A DNA stretch of 22,322 nucleotides from an uncultured Oxalobacteraceae bacterium. GTDB taxonomy: Bacteria > Pseudomonadota > Gammaproteobacteria > Burkholderiales > Burkholderiaceae. Shown one piece after another: positions 16,162 through 22,322 of the stretch (its first letter is position 1; every line of letters starts with the position of its first letter). A program made the translations under genes and the position numbers. Below the pieces are notes generated by a model. It did not search any database and was not told the DNA's origin. It saw only the letters and a program-made list of their open reading frames with translations. Where the stretch lies: contig CAMLDH010000021.1 of the NCBI GenBank assembly GCA_946478765.1, positions 1 through 22,322 of the forward strand, in the 5' to 3' direction.

Positions 16162-16881
16162 TTAAATCGTCTTCATTATGCGCTCCCCCAGCCAATGGTC
16201 CAATTCATAGAGCGTTGTGCATACGGCATCCGGTTGAATATGGCCGGGCAGCGTGCGGATCGGCTCCAGTCCGGACCGGTTCATCCATACGCCGCGCAAG
16301 CCGGCCTTTTGCGCGCCTTCCACGTCAAGTACCGGATCGTCGCCGACATAGACCGCCTCGGCCGGCGCAACCTCCATCGCATCGCAGGCCGCGTGAAAAA
16401 TCGCTGCATCCGGCTTGGCGCAACCTGAGGTATGGGCGGCAATCGAGATATGGAAGTGGTGCGCCAAGCCGATTTCTTCCAGGTCGGCAAACCCGTTCGA
16501 GATCGAACCCACCTTGACCAGTCCGTTCAGGCGCGTCAGCGTCGGCAACACGTCCTCGAACGGCGTGACTGCATTGCGCGCCTTGGAAAATACCGCCATT
16601 GCCAATTCAACCTTGGCGGCATCGTCGCCAACGGCATGGAATGCCGCGGTCAGCGTCGCATGCCGCAATGCCCACAGATTGGCCTGGTAGCGATTGTCGG
16701 CGGCCAGCAAGGCGCTGCGCATGTCGCGTAAGCGGTCGCTGGTAAATTGTTGCGTCACGCTCGGCGCATGGATGGTGAGCCAGTCGTGCAACACCATCTC
16801 GGCGCGCTTGATAACCGGCACGATTGGCCACAGTGTGTCGTCCAGGTCGAACAGGACGGCTTTAATGGGTGACATATGCAT
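16162..16881 (-). CDS. HAD-superfamily hydrolase
   Basis: About 239-residue cytoplasmic phosphatase-like protein of the haloacid dehalogenase superfamily. Motif I is FDLDDTLW with nucleophile Asp12 and Asp14. A helical cap follows, then motif II SISNGF, motif III with the lysine of CAKPDAAIF, and motif IV VGDDPVLDVEGA. The pattern resembles YjjG-type nucleotide or sugar-phosphate phosphatases, but the substrate cannot be read from the sequence. Starts at 16899, 16881 and 16875 are all possible. I chose 16881 because GGA lies 8 bases upstream, while the 16899 codon has AGGA only one base away. It is divergent from nadK and lies upstream of hrcA in the same direction (74-base gap), so it may be co-transcribed with it. 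Confidence 0.88.
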   Translation of the reverse strand: MHMSPIKAVLFDLDDTLWPIVPVIKRAEMVLHDWLTIHAPSVTQQFTSDRLRDMRSALLAADNRYQANLWALRHATLTAAFHAVGDDAAKVELAMAVFSKARNAVTPFEDVLPTLTRLNGLVKVGSISNGFADLEEIGLAHHFHISIAAHTSGCAKPDAAIFHAACDAMEVAPAEAVYVGDDPVLDVEGAQKAGLRGVWMNRSGLEPIRTLPGHIQPDAVCTTLYELDHWLGERIMKTI

Positions 16882-16965
16882 TATTGGAGTCCAAAACATG
16901 TCCTGTAAATTGGTTCAAATGCAGCATCCTTCAAGAGATGGGTAAATTATGGTCTAATCTGCTGC

Positions 16966-17883
16966 ATGTTGCTTAATACGCCCTCCGTCGAGTCGACTCT
17001 TTTCAAAACGGTTGCCATTGTCGGCAAATATCCGGCTGCCGGTATTACACAATCCCTGACCGAAATTGCCGGTTTCTTGCGCGACACCGGCCATGCCGTC
17101 GTATTCGAGGCGCAGACGGCACAACATGTCGATTTGAAGGGCATAAACGCAATGACGCTCGCTGAAATCGGGCAACACGCGGATGCGGCCATTGTGGTTG
17201 GCGGTGATGGCACGATGTTGGGCATTGCACGCCAGCTCGCGCCGTATAACGTGCCCTTGATCGGGATCAATCAGGGGCGACTCGGGTTCATGACCGATAT
17301 TCCGCTCGAGCGCATGATGCCGCTGCTGGCGGATATGCTCAGCGGCAAAGTGGAGTCGGAACAACGCAGTTTGCTAGAAGGTTCGGTGCTGCGCGATGGC
17401 CAGGTGATGTTCCATGCACTCGCTTTCAACGATGTCGTGGTGTCGCGCGGCGCCGGCGCCGGCATGGTTGAGCTGCGGGTCGATGTCGATGGGCATTTCA
17501 TGTACAACCAGCGTTCGGACGGCTTGATTGTCGCCACGCCGACCGGGTCAACTGCCTATGCATTGTCGGCCGGCGGACCGTTGCTGCATCCGAGCCTGGG
17601 TGGCATGGTGCTGGTGCCGATTGCGCCGCATGCGTTGTCGAATCGCCCGATCGTCGTGCCGGATTCGAGCGAGATCGTCATCGAAGTCATCAGCGGCCGC
17701 GACAGCAGCGTGAATTTCGACATGCAGTCGCTGGCCAGTCTGTTGCATCATGACCGCATCGTCATCAAGCGTTCCGCGCATACCATCACCTTTCTGCATC
17801 CGAAGGGATGGAGTTACTACGATACGTTGCGCGAGAAGCTGCACTGGAATGAATATCCATCGGTAGAGGGTCAGTTAAAATAA
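16966..17883 (+). CDS. nadK: NAD kinase
   Basis: 305-residue cytoplasmic kinase that phosphorylates NAD to NADP. It carries VAIVGKY at the start, the nucleotide-binding GGDGTML (79-85), FNDVVVSR (154-161) and the long signature [15 protein letters not shown] (191-205). Length is typical. The ATG at 16966 has no ribosome-binding site and lies only 8 bases after a TCTAAT hexamer (16953-16958), so translation from a leaderless or nearly leaderless mRNA is possible. It is divergent from the HAD gene and is the first gene of the nadK-recN-hemH run; recN follows after 167 bases that carry unusual repeats. Confidence 0.96.
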   Translation: MLLNTPSVESTLFKTVAIVGKYPAAGITQSLTEIAGFLRDTGHAVVFEAQTAQHVDLKGINAMTLAEIGQHADAAIVVGGDGTMLGIARQLAPYNVPLIGINQGRLGFMTDIPLERMMPLLADMLSGKVESEQRSLLEGSVLRDGQVMFHALAFNDVVVSRGAGAGMVELRVDVDGHFMYNQRSDGLIVATPTGSTAYALSAGGPLLHPSLGGMVLVPIAPHALSNRPIVVPDSSEIVIEVISGRDSSVNFDMQSLASLLHHDRIVIKRSAHTITFLHPKGWSYYDTLREKLHWNEYPSVEGQLK

Positions 17884-17888
17884 AGCTG

Positions 17889-17934
17889 GGTCAGAGTTTT
17901 TTTTTTGCGGCTTTTTGCGAAAATTACGCTGACC
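17889..17934. repeat. Inverted repeat with a T10 tract after nadK
   Basis: GGTCAG (17889-17894) and CTGACC (17929-17934) bracket a run of ten T (17897-17906) and an inner short hairpin (TTTTTGC, then GCGAAAA). The outer words with GGGTCAGAG resemble the ends of intergenic repeats that I recall as scattered in proteobacteria and linked with Y1/REP transposases, here in decayed form. A T-run inside rather than after the stem makes a standard terminator unlikely on either strand. Confidence 0.45.
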
Positions 17935-17956
17935 TCCTCTGATAAAAAGAATCCTG

Positions 17957-17982
17957 TCCATGCCGATCCAACCCCGCATGGA
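17957..17982. repeat. Small perfect hairpin upstream of recN
   Basis: TCCATGC (17957-17963) and GCATGGA (17976-17982) are exact reverse complements around a 12-base loop, about 68 bases before the recN start. It could be a leader structure of the recN transcript or a binding site; no function is shown. Confidence 0.4.
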
Positions 17983-18050
17983 TGAATTTCAAACAAACAT
18001 TGCCCGGCATCGATCAATACGCCAAGGCAAAGCTGAGACACACAACCCAC

Positions 18051-19700
18051 ATGCTGCGCACACTTTCCATTCGCGATTTCGTCATCGTCGATGCCATCGA
18101 ACTTGAGTTCGCTCCCGGTTTCACGGTATTTACCGGGGAAACCGGCGCCGGCAAATCGATCCTGATCGATGCACTGGCGCTTGCGCTGGGCGGACGCGGC
18201 GATGCCAGCGTCGTGCGCGAAGGCGCCGCCAAAACCGATATCACTGCTGAATTTTCCACCAGCAATGACGCGGACGCCTGGCTGGCAAGCAATGAATTCA
18301 ATAATGAAGAAGGCGGCGTGCTGGTGCGCCGCGTGATCGACAATGCGGGCCGTTCCAAAGCGTTTATCAACGGCATCGCAGCGACGGCAACGCAATTGCG
18401 CGACCTAGGGGAAATGCTGGTCGATATCCACGGTCAACATGCGCATCAGTCTTTGCTGAAGGCCGATGCGCAGCGCGTATTGCTCGATAGCCAGGCCGGC
18501 TTGCTGGATGATGCGAAAGCAGTTGTTGCTGCGTACAAGGCATGGCGCGCGCTGGCCCGGCAGCGCGAAGAATTCGAAACCAATGCGAAAAATGTTTTAC
18601 TGGAGCGCGAACGGCTGGAATGGCAAGTCAATGAACTGGAAAAACTCGCGGCGAAACCGGGCGAATGGGCCGAGATCAGCAATGAACACAGCCGTCTGTC
18701 GCATGCCGCCAGCCTGATCGAAGGCGCCCAGGAAGCGCTCACCGTGATTTCCGAATCGGACACCAACCCGATGCTGTCGCAACTGTCGTCGCTGACCCTG
18801 AAGCTCGGCAAGCTGGCCGACATCGACGATGCATTGAAGCCGGTGATGGAAGCGCTGGAGCCGGCGCGCATTCAGTTGCAGGAAGCGGTGTATTCGCTCA
18901 ACGATTATCTGAGCCGGGTGGAGCTCGATCCGGCTCGCCTGCACGAAGTGGAAGCACGGCTGGAAGCGATCCACTCGACCGCGCGCAAATTTCGCGTCGC
19001 GCCCGACGACCTGCCGCAGGAATTTGAAACGCTCTCGGCGCAATTGCAGCAACTGGCCGACGCCAGCGATCTCGATGCGCTGCGCATACAGGAAGAGAAA
19101 CTGAAAACGACGTACATGACGGCCGCGCACAAGCTGTCCAAGGCGCGCGCCAAGGCAGCCAAGGCATTGAGCGATGCAGTGACCGCAGCCATGCAGGATC
19201 TCAGCATGACAGGCGGGCGCTTCGACATCGCGCTGCATCCGTGCGAGCCGGCCGCGTATGGACTCGATCAAGTGGAATTCATGGTCGCCGCGCATGCCGG
19301 CACGGCGCCGCGTGCGCTGGCGAAAGTCGCGTCCGGCGGCGAACTGGCGCGCATATCGCTGGCGATTTCCGTCATTACTTCAAGCGCCACCGCAACGCCG
19401 ACCTTGATTTTCGATGAGGTCGATAGCGGCATTGGCGGCGGTGTCGCCGAAGTCGTCGGCCGTCTGTTGAAGCGCTTGGGGCAGGATCGTCAGGTGCTGT
19501 GCGTGACGCACTTGCCGCAAGTCGCGAGCCAGGCCAACCAGCATTTCCAGGTCAGCAAAGAGAGTGCCGCAGGCAGGACAGTGTCGCGCATCGCCCCGCT
19601 CGATGCCAAGACCCGCGTCGAAGAAATTGCCCGCATGCTGGGCGGCATCGAGATCACTGCCACCACCCGCAAGCATGCGCGTGAATTGCTGGCGCTGTGA
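18051..19700 (+). CDS. recN: DNA repair protein RecN
   Basis: 549-residue SMC-like ATPase that acts at double-strand breaks before recombination; E. coli RecN has 553 residues. The Walker A loop GETGAGKS lies at 29-36 after LRTLSIRDFVIVDAIELEF. A QHAHQSLL block follows, then long charged helices forming a coiled coil (about 150-370). The ABC signature VASGGELARISLA is near 425 and Walker B LIFDEVDSGIGGG near 450. I chose the ATG at 18051 because it places the conserved LRTLSIRDF at the N-terminus. The frame is open upstream to an ATG at 17982, which falls in the repeat spacer and has no family match. No ribosome-binding site or classical SOS box was seen, so regulation is open. Confidence 0.95.
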   Translation: MLRTLSIRDFVIVDAIELEFAPGFTVFTGETGAGKSILIDALALALGGRGDASVVREGAAKTDITAEFSTSNDADAWLASNEFNNEEGGVLVRRVIDNAGRSKAFINGIAATATQLRDLGEMLVDIHGQHAHQSLLKADAQRVLLDSQAGLLDDAKAVVAAYKAWRALARQREEFETNAKNVLLERERLEWQVNELEKLAAKPGEWAEISNEHSRLSHAASLIEGAQEALTVISESDTNPMLSQLSSLTLKLGKLADIDDALKPVMEALEPARIQLQEAVYSLNDYLSRVELDPARLHEVEARLEAIHSTARKFRVAPDDLPQEFETLSAQLQQLADASDLDALRIQEEKLKTTYMTAAHKLSKARAKAAKALSDAVTAAMQDLSMTGGRFDIALHPCEPAAYGLDQVEFMVAAHAGTAPRALAKVASGGELARISLAISVITSSATATPTLIFDEVDSGIGGGVAEVVGRLLKRLGQDRQVLCVTHLPQVASQANQHFQVSKESAAGRTVSRIAPLDAKTRVEEIARMLGGIEITATTRKHARELLAL

Positions 19701-19741
19701 CTTTGAGTTCAAGTAGATAATCCATCGAGCCGGATCACCTC

Positions 19742-20848
19742 ATGCCTTTTCGCAAAGAACCTTCCTACACCCACGGCAAGATCGTCAAAACGGCGGTAGT
19801 GCTGGTCAACCTCGGCACGCCCGATGCGCCTACCGCGTCTGCAGTGCGGCCTTACTTGAAGCAATTCCTGTCCGACCCGCGCGTAGTCGAAATTCCGAAA
19901 GCACTCTGGTGGCTGATCTTGCACAGCGTGATTCTGCCATTCCGGTCCGGCAAATCCGCAGAAAAATACGCGTCGATCTGGACCAAGGACGGCTCGCCCC
20001 TGAAAGTCCACACTGAAAGGCAGACAGCCTTGCTGCGCGGCTATCTCGGTGAACGTGGGCACGACGTGCAGGTGGCCTATGCCATGCGTTATGGCAATCC
20101 ATCGCTGCCGCAGGTGCTGCAAAAATTGAAGGCCGATGGTTGCGATCGCATTCTGATTTTACCCGCCTATCCGCAGTATTCCGGTACCACCACGGCGTCG
20201 ATCTTCGACGCAGTATGTAATCACTATGCGAGCGAGCGCAATGTGCCGGAACTGCGTTTCATCAAGCATTATCACGACCACGACGGCTATGTGCAGGCGC
20301 TGAAGAAATCGGTGTTGGCGCACTGGGATAGGCACGGCAGGCCGGACAAGTTGATCATGAGTTTTCATGGCGTGCCGAAACGGACCTTGTTGCTGGGCGA
20401 TCCTTATTTCTGCGAATGCCAGAAGACCGCGCGTTTGCTGGCGGCGCAATTGGGATTGAAGGAAGACCAATACCAGGTGACTTTCCAGTCGCGTTTCGGC
20501 AAGGCGGAATGGCTGCAACCCTATACCGCACCGACGCTGGAAAAACTGGCGAAAGAGGGCGTCAAGCGGGTCGATGTAATGTGCCCCGGTTTTATCAGCG
20601 ATTGTCTGGAGACGCTGGAAGAAATTGCAATGGAAGCCAGGCGCGACTTCCTGACTGCCGGCGGCCGGGAATTCCACTACATCCCTTGTTTGAACGAAAC
20701 GCCGGCCTGGATGGGGGCTTTTGCGGAGATCGCCGAGCAACACATGATCGGTTGGCCGACAATCATGACGTCGGCAATGCGCGAAGAACAAAAAACGGCG
20801 GCGGAAGTGGCGCAGATACAGGCAAAGCGCCTGGGCGCGGAACGATAA
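19742..20848 (+). CDS. hemH: Ferrochelatase
   Basis: 368-residue enzyme that inserts Fe2+ into protoporphyrin IX to give protohaem, the last step of haem synthesis, at the membrane surface. Family hallmarks are [28 protein letters not shown], the catalytic histidine (about His209) in [21 protein letters not shown] and the metal-site glutamate (about Glu290) in [15 protein letters not shown]. The start [12 protein letters not shown] fits betaproteobacterial relatives. It follows recN by 41 bases and may share its transcript. hemJ, the preceding enzyme, is elsewhere in the window. Confidence 0.97.
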   Translation: MPFRKEPSYTHGKIVKTAVVLVNLGTPDAPTASAVRPYLKQFLSDPRVVEIPKALWWLILHSVILPFRSGKSAEKYASIWTKDGSPLKVHTERQTALLRGYLGERGHDVQVAYAMRYGNPSLPQVLQKLKADGCDRILILPAYPQYSGTTTASIFDAVCNHYASERNVPELRFIKHYHDHDGYVQALKKSVLAHWDRHGRPDKLIMSFHGVPKRTLLLGDPYFCECQKTARLLAAQLGLKEDQYQVTFQSRFGKAEWLQPYTAPTLEKLAKEGVKRVDVMCPGFISDCLETLEEIAMEARRDFLTAGGREFHYIPCLNETPAWMGAFAEIAEQHMIGWPTIMTSAMREEQKTAAEVAQIQAKRLGAER

Positions 20849-20862
20849 GTAGTGTGTCCATG

Positions 20863-20872
20863 CCCGGCCGGG
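20863..20872. other. GC-rich palindrome after hemH
   Basis: CCCGGCCGGG, perfectly self-complementary, 14 bases after the hemH stop and followed by TCTTTAACGATTTT. It might contribute to ending transcription, but a 10-base palindrome without loop makes a weak hairpin. Confidence 0.25.
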
Positions 20873-20899
20873 TCTTTAACGATTTTCTGTGATTTTTGC

Positions 20900-20908
20900 T
20901 GCTAGAAT
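20900..20908 (+). promoter_or_regulatory. Predicted extended -10 promoter in the hemH-grpE gap
   Basis: TGCTAGAAT: an extended -10 element (TGn then TAGAAT, five of six consensus bases), giving a predicted start near 20915. No plus-strand gene begins before grpE at 21271, so it would make a leader of about 350 bases or a small RNA antisense to the small membrane ORF. No good -35 is seen. Confidence 0.4.
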
Positions 20909-20919
20909 AGCGCGCCTGA

Positions 20920-21066
20920 TCAGTGCAGCGCGACCAAGTCCACGTAGCAAATCCAGGTTGCGGCCAGCAAGATGTAGGCGACAACCGAGGCAGAAATAAG
21001 CGGCAGTTTCACGATGTGCTCCCGGCAGGAAGCCGGGTCCTTGTGTAGCTCTTCATATACATTCAT
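20920..21066 (-). CDS. Candidate small single-span membrane peptide
   Basis: 48-residue frame, MNVYEELHKDPASCREHIVK followed by a hydrophobic stretch (about residues 22-46) rich in Leu, Ile, Val and Ala. A charged soluble start then one membrane helix is a coherent small membrane protein, and the start codon sits where the protein-like part begins. It is antisense within the hemH-grpE gap with no neighbour in its direction. Longer starts at 21093 (adding MAKHGRHTT) and further up are open. No ribosome-binding site is evident, which lowers confidence. I do not recognise a family. The gap 20849-21186 holds no other gene that I can support. Confidence 0.5.
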   Translation of the reverse strand: MNVYEELHKDPASCREHIVKLPLISASVVAYILLAATWICYVDLVALH

Positions 21067-21186
21067 CGTAGTGTGCCGTCCGTGTTTTGCCATCCAATCA
21101 ATGGGTGAATTTTGTAACAAGATAGTTCCATGGCCGTCGCATTGGGGTGGTGTTGAGCCGGTTTTGAACGATGGCATCGAATATCC

Positions 21187-21214
21187 CTTGAAAAATTGTG
21201 GGATAGCCCCATTT
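21187..21214 (+). promoter_or_regulatory. Sigma32 (heat-shock) promoter of grpE
   Basis: CTTGAAA (21187-21193), a 13-base spacer, then CCCCATTT (21207-21214), a full match to the RpoH consensus CTTGAAA-N-CCCCATNT. The predicted start is near 21221, giving a leader of about 50 bases to the grpE ATG at 21271. Confidence 0.9.
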
Positions 21215-21257
21215 GATTTTTCATATTGAATTTTGTTGAAGCTAAGTTATTGATTGC

Positions 21258-21262
21258 GGGAG
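21258..21262 (+). promoter_or_regulatory. Ribosome-binding site deciding the grpE start
   Basis: GGGAG, 8 bases before the ATG at 21271. An upstream in-frame TTG at 21226 lies only about 5 bases into the predicted transcript and was rejected. Confidence 0.65.
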
Positions 21263-21270
21263 ATTTTTTG

Positions 21271-21831
21271 ATGCAGGACCAGGAAAATATGCAAGATCAA
21301 GAAAAGCAAACCGAACAAGTGATAGCGGGCGAACAAGCTGCGGCGACCGAAAGTACCCCGGTTTCCGCCATTCCCGTTCCCACTTTGGAAGAAAAATTGG
21401 CTGCTGCCGAGGCGCGCGCGCAGGAAATGCAGGATTCTTTCCTAAGAGCAAAAGCCGAGGCTGAAAATATTCGCCGCCGGGCGCAGGAAGATATCTCTCG
21501 CGCGCATAAATTCGCGATAGAAAGTTTTGCGGAAGCGCTGGTGCCGGTAAAAGACAGCCTGGAAATGGCGCTCAAGCTGGACACGCCATCGGTCGATTCG
21601 ATCAAGGAAGGCGTCGAGATGACCTTGAAGCAGTTGTCATCCGCATTTGACCGCAACAAGCTGCTGGAAATTAATCCGCAGCCGGGCGAGAAGCTCGACC
21701 CAATGCGGCACCAGGCAATTTCGATGGTGCCGGCGGAACAGGCAGCCAACACGATCGTCAGCGTCTTGCAAAAAGGCTACATGATTGCCGACCGTTTGTT
21801 GCGTCCCGCATTGGTAACCGTTGCGCAATAA
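21271..21831 (+). CDS. grpE: Nucleotide exchange factor GrpE
   Basis: 186-residue cytoplasmic cochaperone that releases ADP from DnaK. A disordered acidic start (which repeats [12 protein letters not shown]) precedes the long dimer helix [20 protein letters not shown]. The family core [17 protein letters not shown] and the beta-wing region follow: [17 protein letters not shown], then [21 protein letters not shown]. The ATG at 21271 has GGGAG 8 bases upstream. A sigma32 promoter lies directly before it. dnaK begins 108 bases downstream and has its own sigma32-type promoter, so the two are both co-oriented and separately inducible. Confidence 0.97.
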   Translation: MQDQENMQDQEKQTEQVIAGEQAAATESTPVSAIPVPTLEEKLAAAEARAQEMQDSFLRAKAEAENIRRRAQEDISRAHKFAIESFAEALVPVKDSLEMALKLDTPSVDSIKEGVEMTLKQLSSAFDRNKLLEINPQPGEKLDPMRHQAISMVPAEQAANTIVSVLQKGYMIADRLLRPALVTVAQ

Positions 21832-21865
21832 AGAGAAGAGGCGGTAAAAATTCGCTGGAAACATG

Positions 21866-21893
21866 CTTGAAAGCGATATTTTCCTCCACATAT
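21866..21893 (+). promoter_or_regulatory. Sigma32-type promoter of dnaK
   Basis: CTTGAAA (21866-21872), a 13-base spacer, then CCACATAT (21886-21893): a full -35 and seven of eight -10 positions of the RpoH consensus, with the same spacing as the grpE promoter. The predicted start near 21900 gives a leader of about 40 bases. Confidence 0.75.
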
Positions 21894-21939
21894 TTGAGTT
21901 ATTCAGATTTCAGTTATTCGTTATTAAAGGGGCATAATT

Positions 21940-22322
21940 ATGGGCAAGATCATCGGCATCGACTTGGGCACGACCAATTCCTGCGTCGCCATCATGGAAG
22001 GCGGCCAGCCTAAGGTCATTGAGAACTCCGAAGGCGCACGCACGACGCCTTCCATCATCGCGTACCAAGAGGATGGCGAGATCCTGGTCGGCGCGCCGGC
22101 GAAACGTCAGGCCGTCACCAATCCCAAAAATACCCTGTATGCGGTCAAACGCCTGATCGGGCGCAAGTTCGACGAAAAAGAAGTCCAGAAAGACATCGCG
22201 CTGATGCCGTATCAGATCTCCAAAGCCGACAACGGCGATGCATGGATCTCGGTGCGCGACAAGCGCTTGGCGCCGCCGCAAATTTCCGCCGAAGTGCTGC
22301 GCAAGATGAAGAAAACCGCCGA
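21940..22322 (+). CDS. dnaK: Molecular chaperone DnaK (Hsp70), 5' part
   Basis: First 127 codons of the ATP-dependent Hsp70 chaperone; the gene runs off the right edge. The frame opens [18 protein letters not shown], the phosphate-1 loop of the Hsp70 ATPase domain. [41 protein letters not shown] and [13 protein letters not shown] follow, all in canonical order. AAAGGGG (21926-21932) lies 7 bases before the ATG. It is preceded by a sigma32-type promoter and by grpE. dnaJ is expected downstream, outside the window. Confidence 0.98.
   Translation, partial: MGKIIGIDLGTTNSCVAIMEGGQPKVIENSEGARTTPSIIAYQEDGEILVGAPAKRQAVTNPKNTLYAVKRLIGRKFDEKEVQKDIALMPYQISKADNGDAWISVRDKRLAPPQISAEVLRKMKKTA

Noticed and set aside
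17935..18050. SOS (LexA) box for recN
   Set aside because: No CTGT-N8-ACAG type palindrome seen before recN.
16088..21270. CIRCE operator for HrcA
   Set aside because: Searched by eye upstream of hrcA, grpE and dnaK on both strands; no TTAGCACTC/GAGTGCTAA pair found.

Overview
The window reads as chromosomal core sequence of a betaproteobacterium, most likely Burkholderiales/Oxalobacteraceae (Herminiimonas/Janthinobacterium-like). This rests on protein style and on the gene order fur/bamE-dapB and hrcA, nadK-recN-hemH-grpE-dnaK, which I recall from that group; no database search was possible. Base and codon use look moderately GC-rich and even throughout. I see no prophage, integron, insertion sequence, tRNA, rRNA or CRISPR array.

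Layout. (1) 78-3037, minus strand: a tight three-gene unit cysC (APS kinase), a DHH/DHHA1 phosphoesterase and a CHR-family (chromate/sulfate-type) transporter. (2) 3038-3480 is a non-coding gap ending in a good sigma70 promoter for a small plus-strand membrane protein (3481-3993). Next to it lies a decayed C-terminal piece of a GGDEF (diguanylate cyclase) gene (4052-4198, minus). (3) 4225-14516 is a long minus-strand run of housekeeping genes. In transcription order it holds bamE, dapB, exbB, exbD, a barstar-like gene, leuS (own promoter), lptE, holA, a REP/BIME-like inverted repeat, proA, hemJ and a THUMP-domain rRNA methyltransferase. (4) fur is divergent from bamE, and the two predicted promoters share bases. 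(5) hrcA and a HAD hydrolase (minus) face away from nadK-recN-hemH (plus). (6) The right end is a heat-shock locus: grpE and the start of dnaK, each with its own sigma32-type promoter. A candidate 48-residue membrane peptide gene lies antisense in the hemH-grpE gap.

How the genes work together. Several make or monitor the cell envelope: LptE and BamE are outer-membrane assembly lipoproteins, ExbBD couples the proton gradient to the envelope, and DapB feeds peptidoglycan and lysine synthesis. HemJ and HemH are the last two steps of haem synthesis, and Fur links iron status. HrcA, GrpE and DnaK form a proteostasis block in which grpE and dnaK look controlled by sigma32 rather than by HrcA, since no CIRCE operator is visible here. 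The least ordinary parts are the cysC-DHH-chrA unit (possible PAPS/pAp turnover), the orphan barstar with both barnase-contact aspartates, the 28-bp perfect inverted repeat between holA and proA, the GGDEF relic, and the structured spacers near nadK-recN and hemH-grpE. I found no clearly new multi-gene system.
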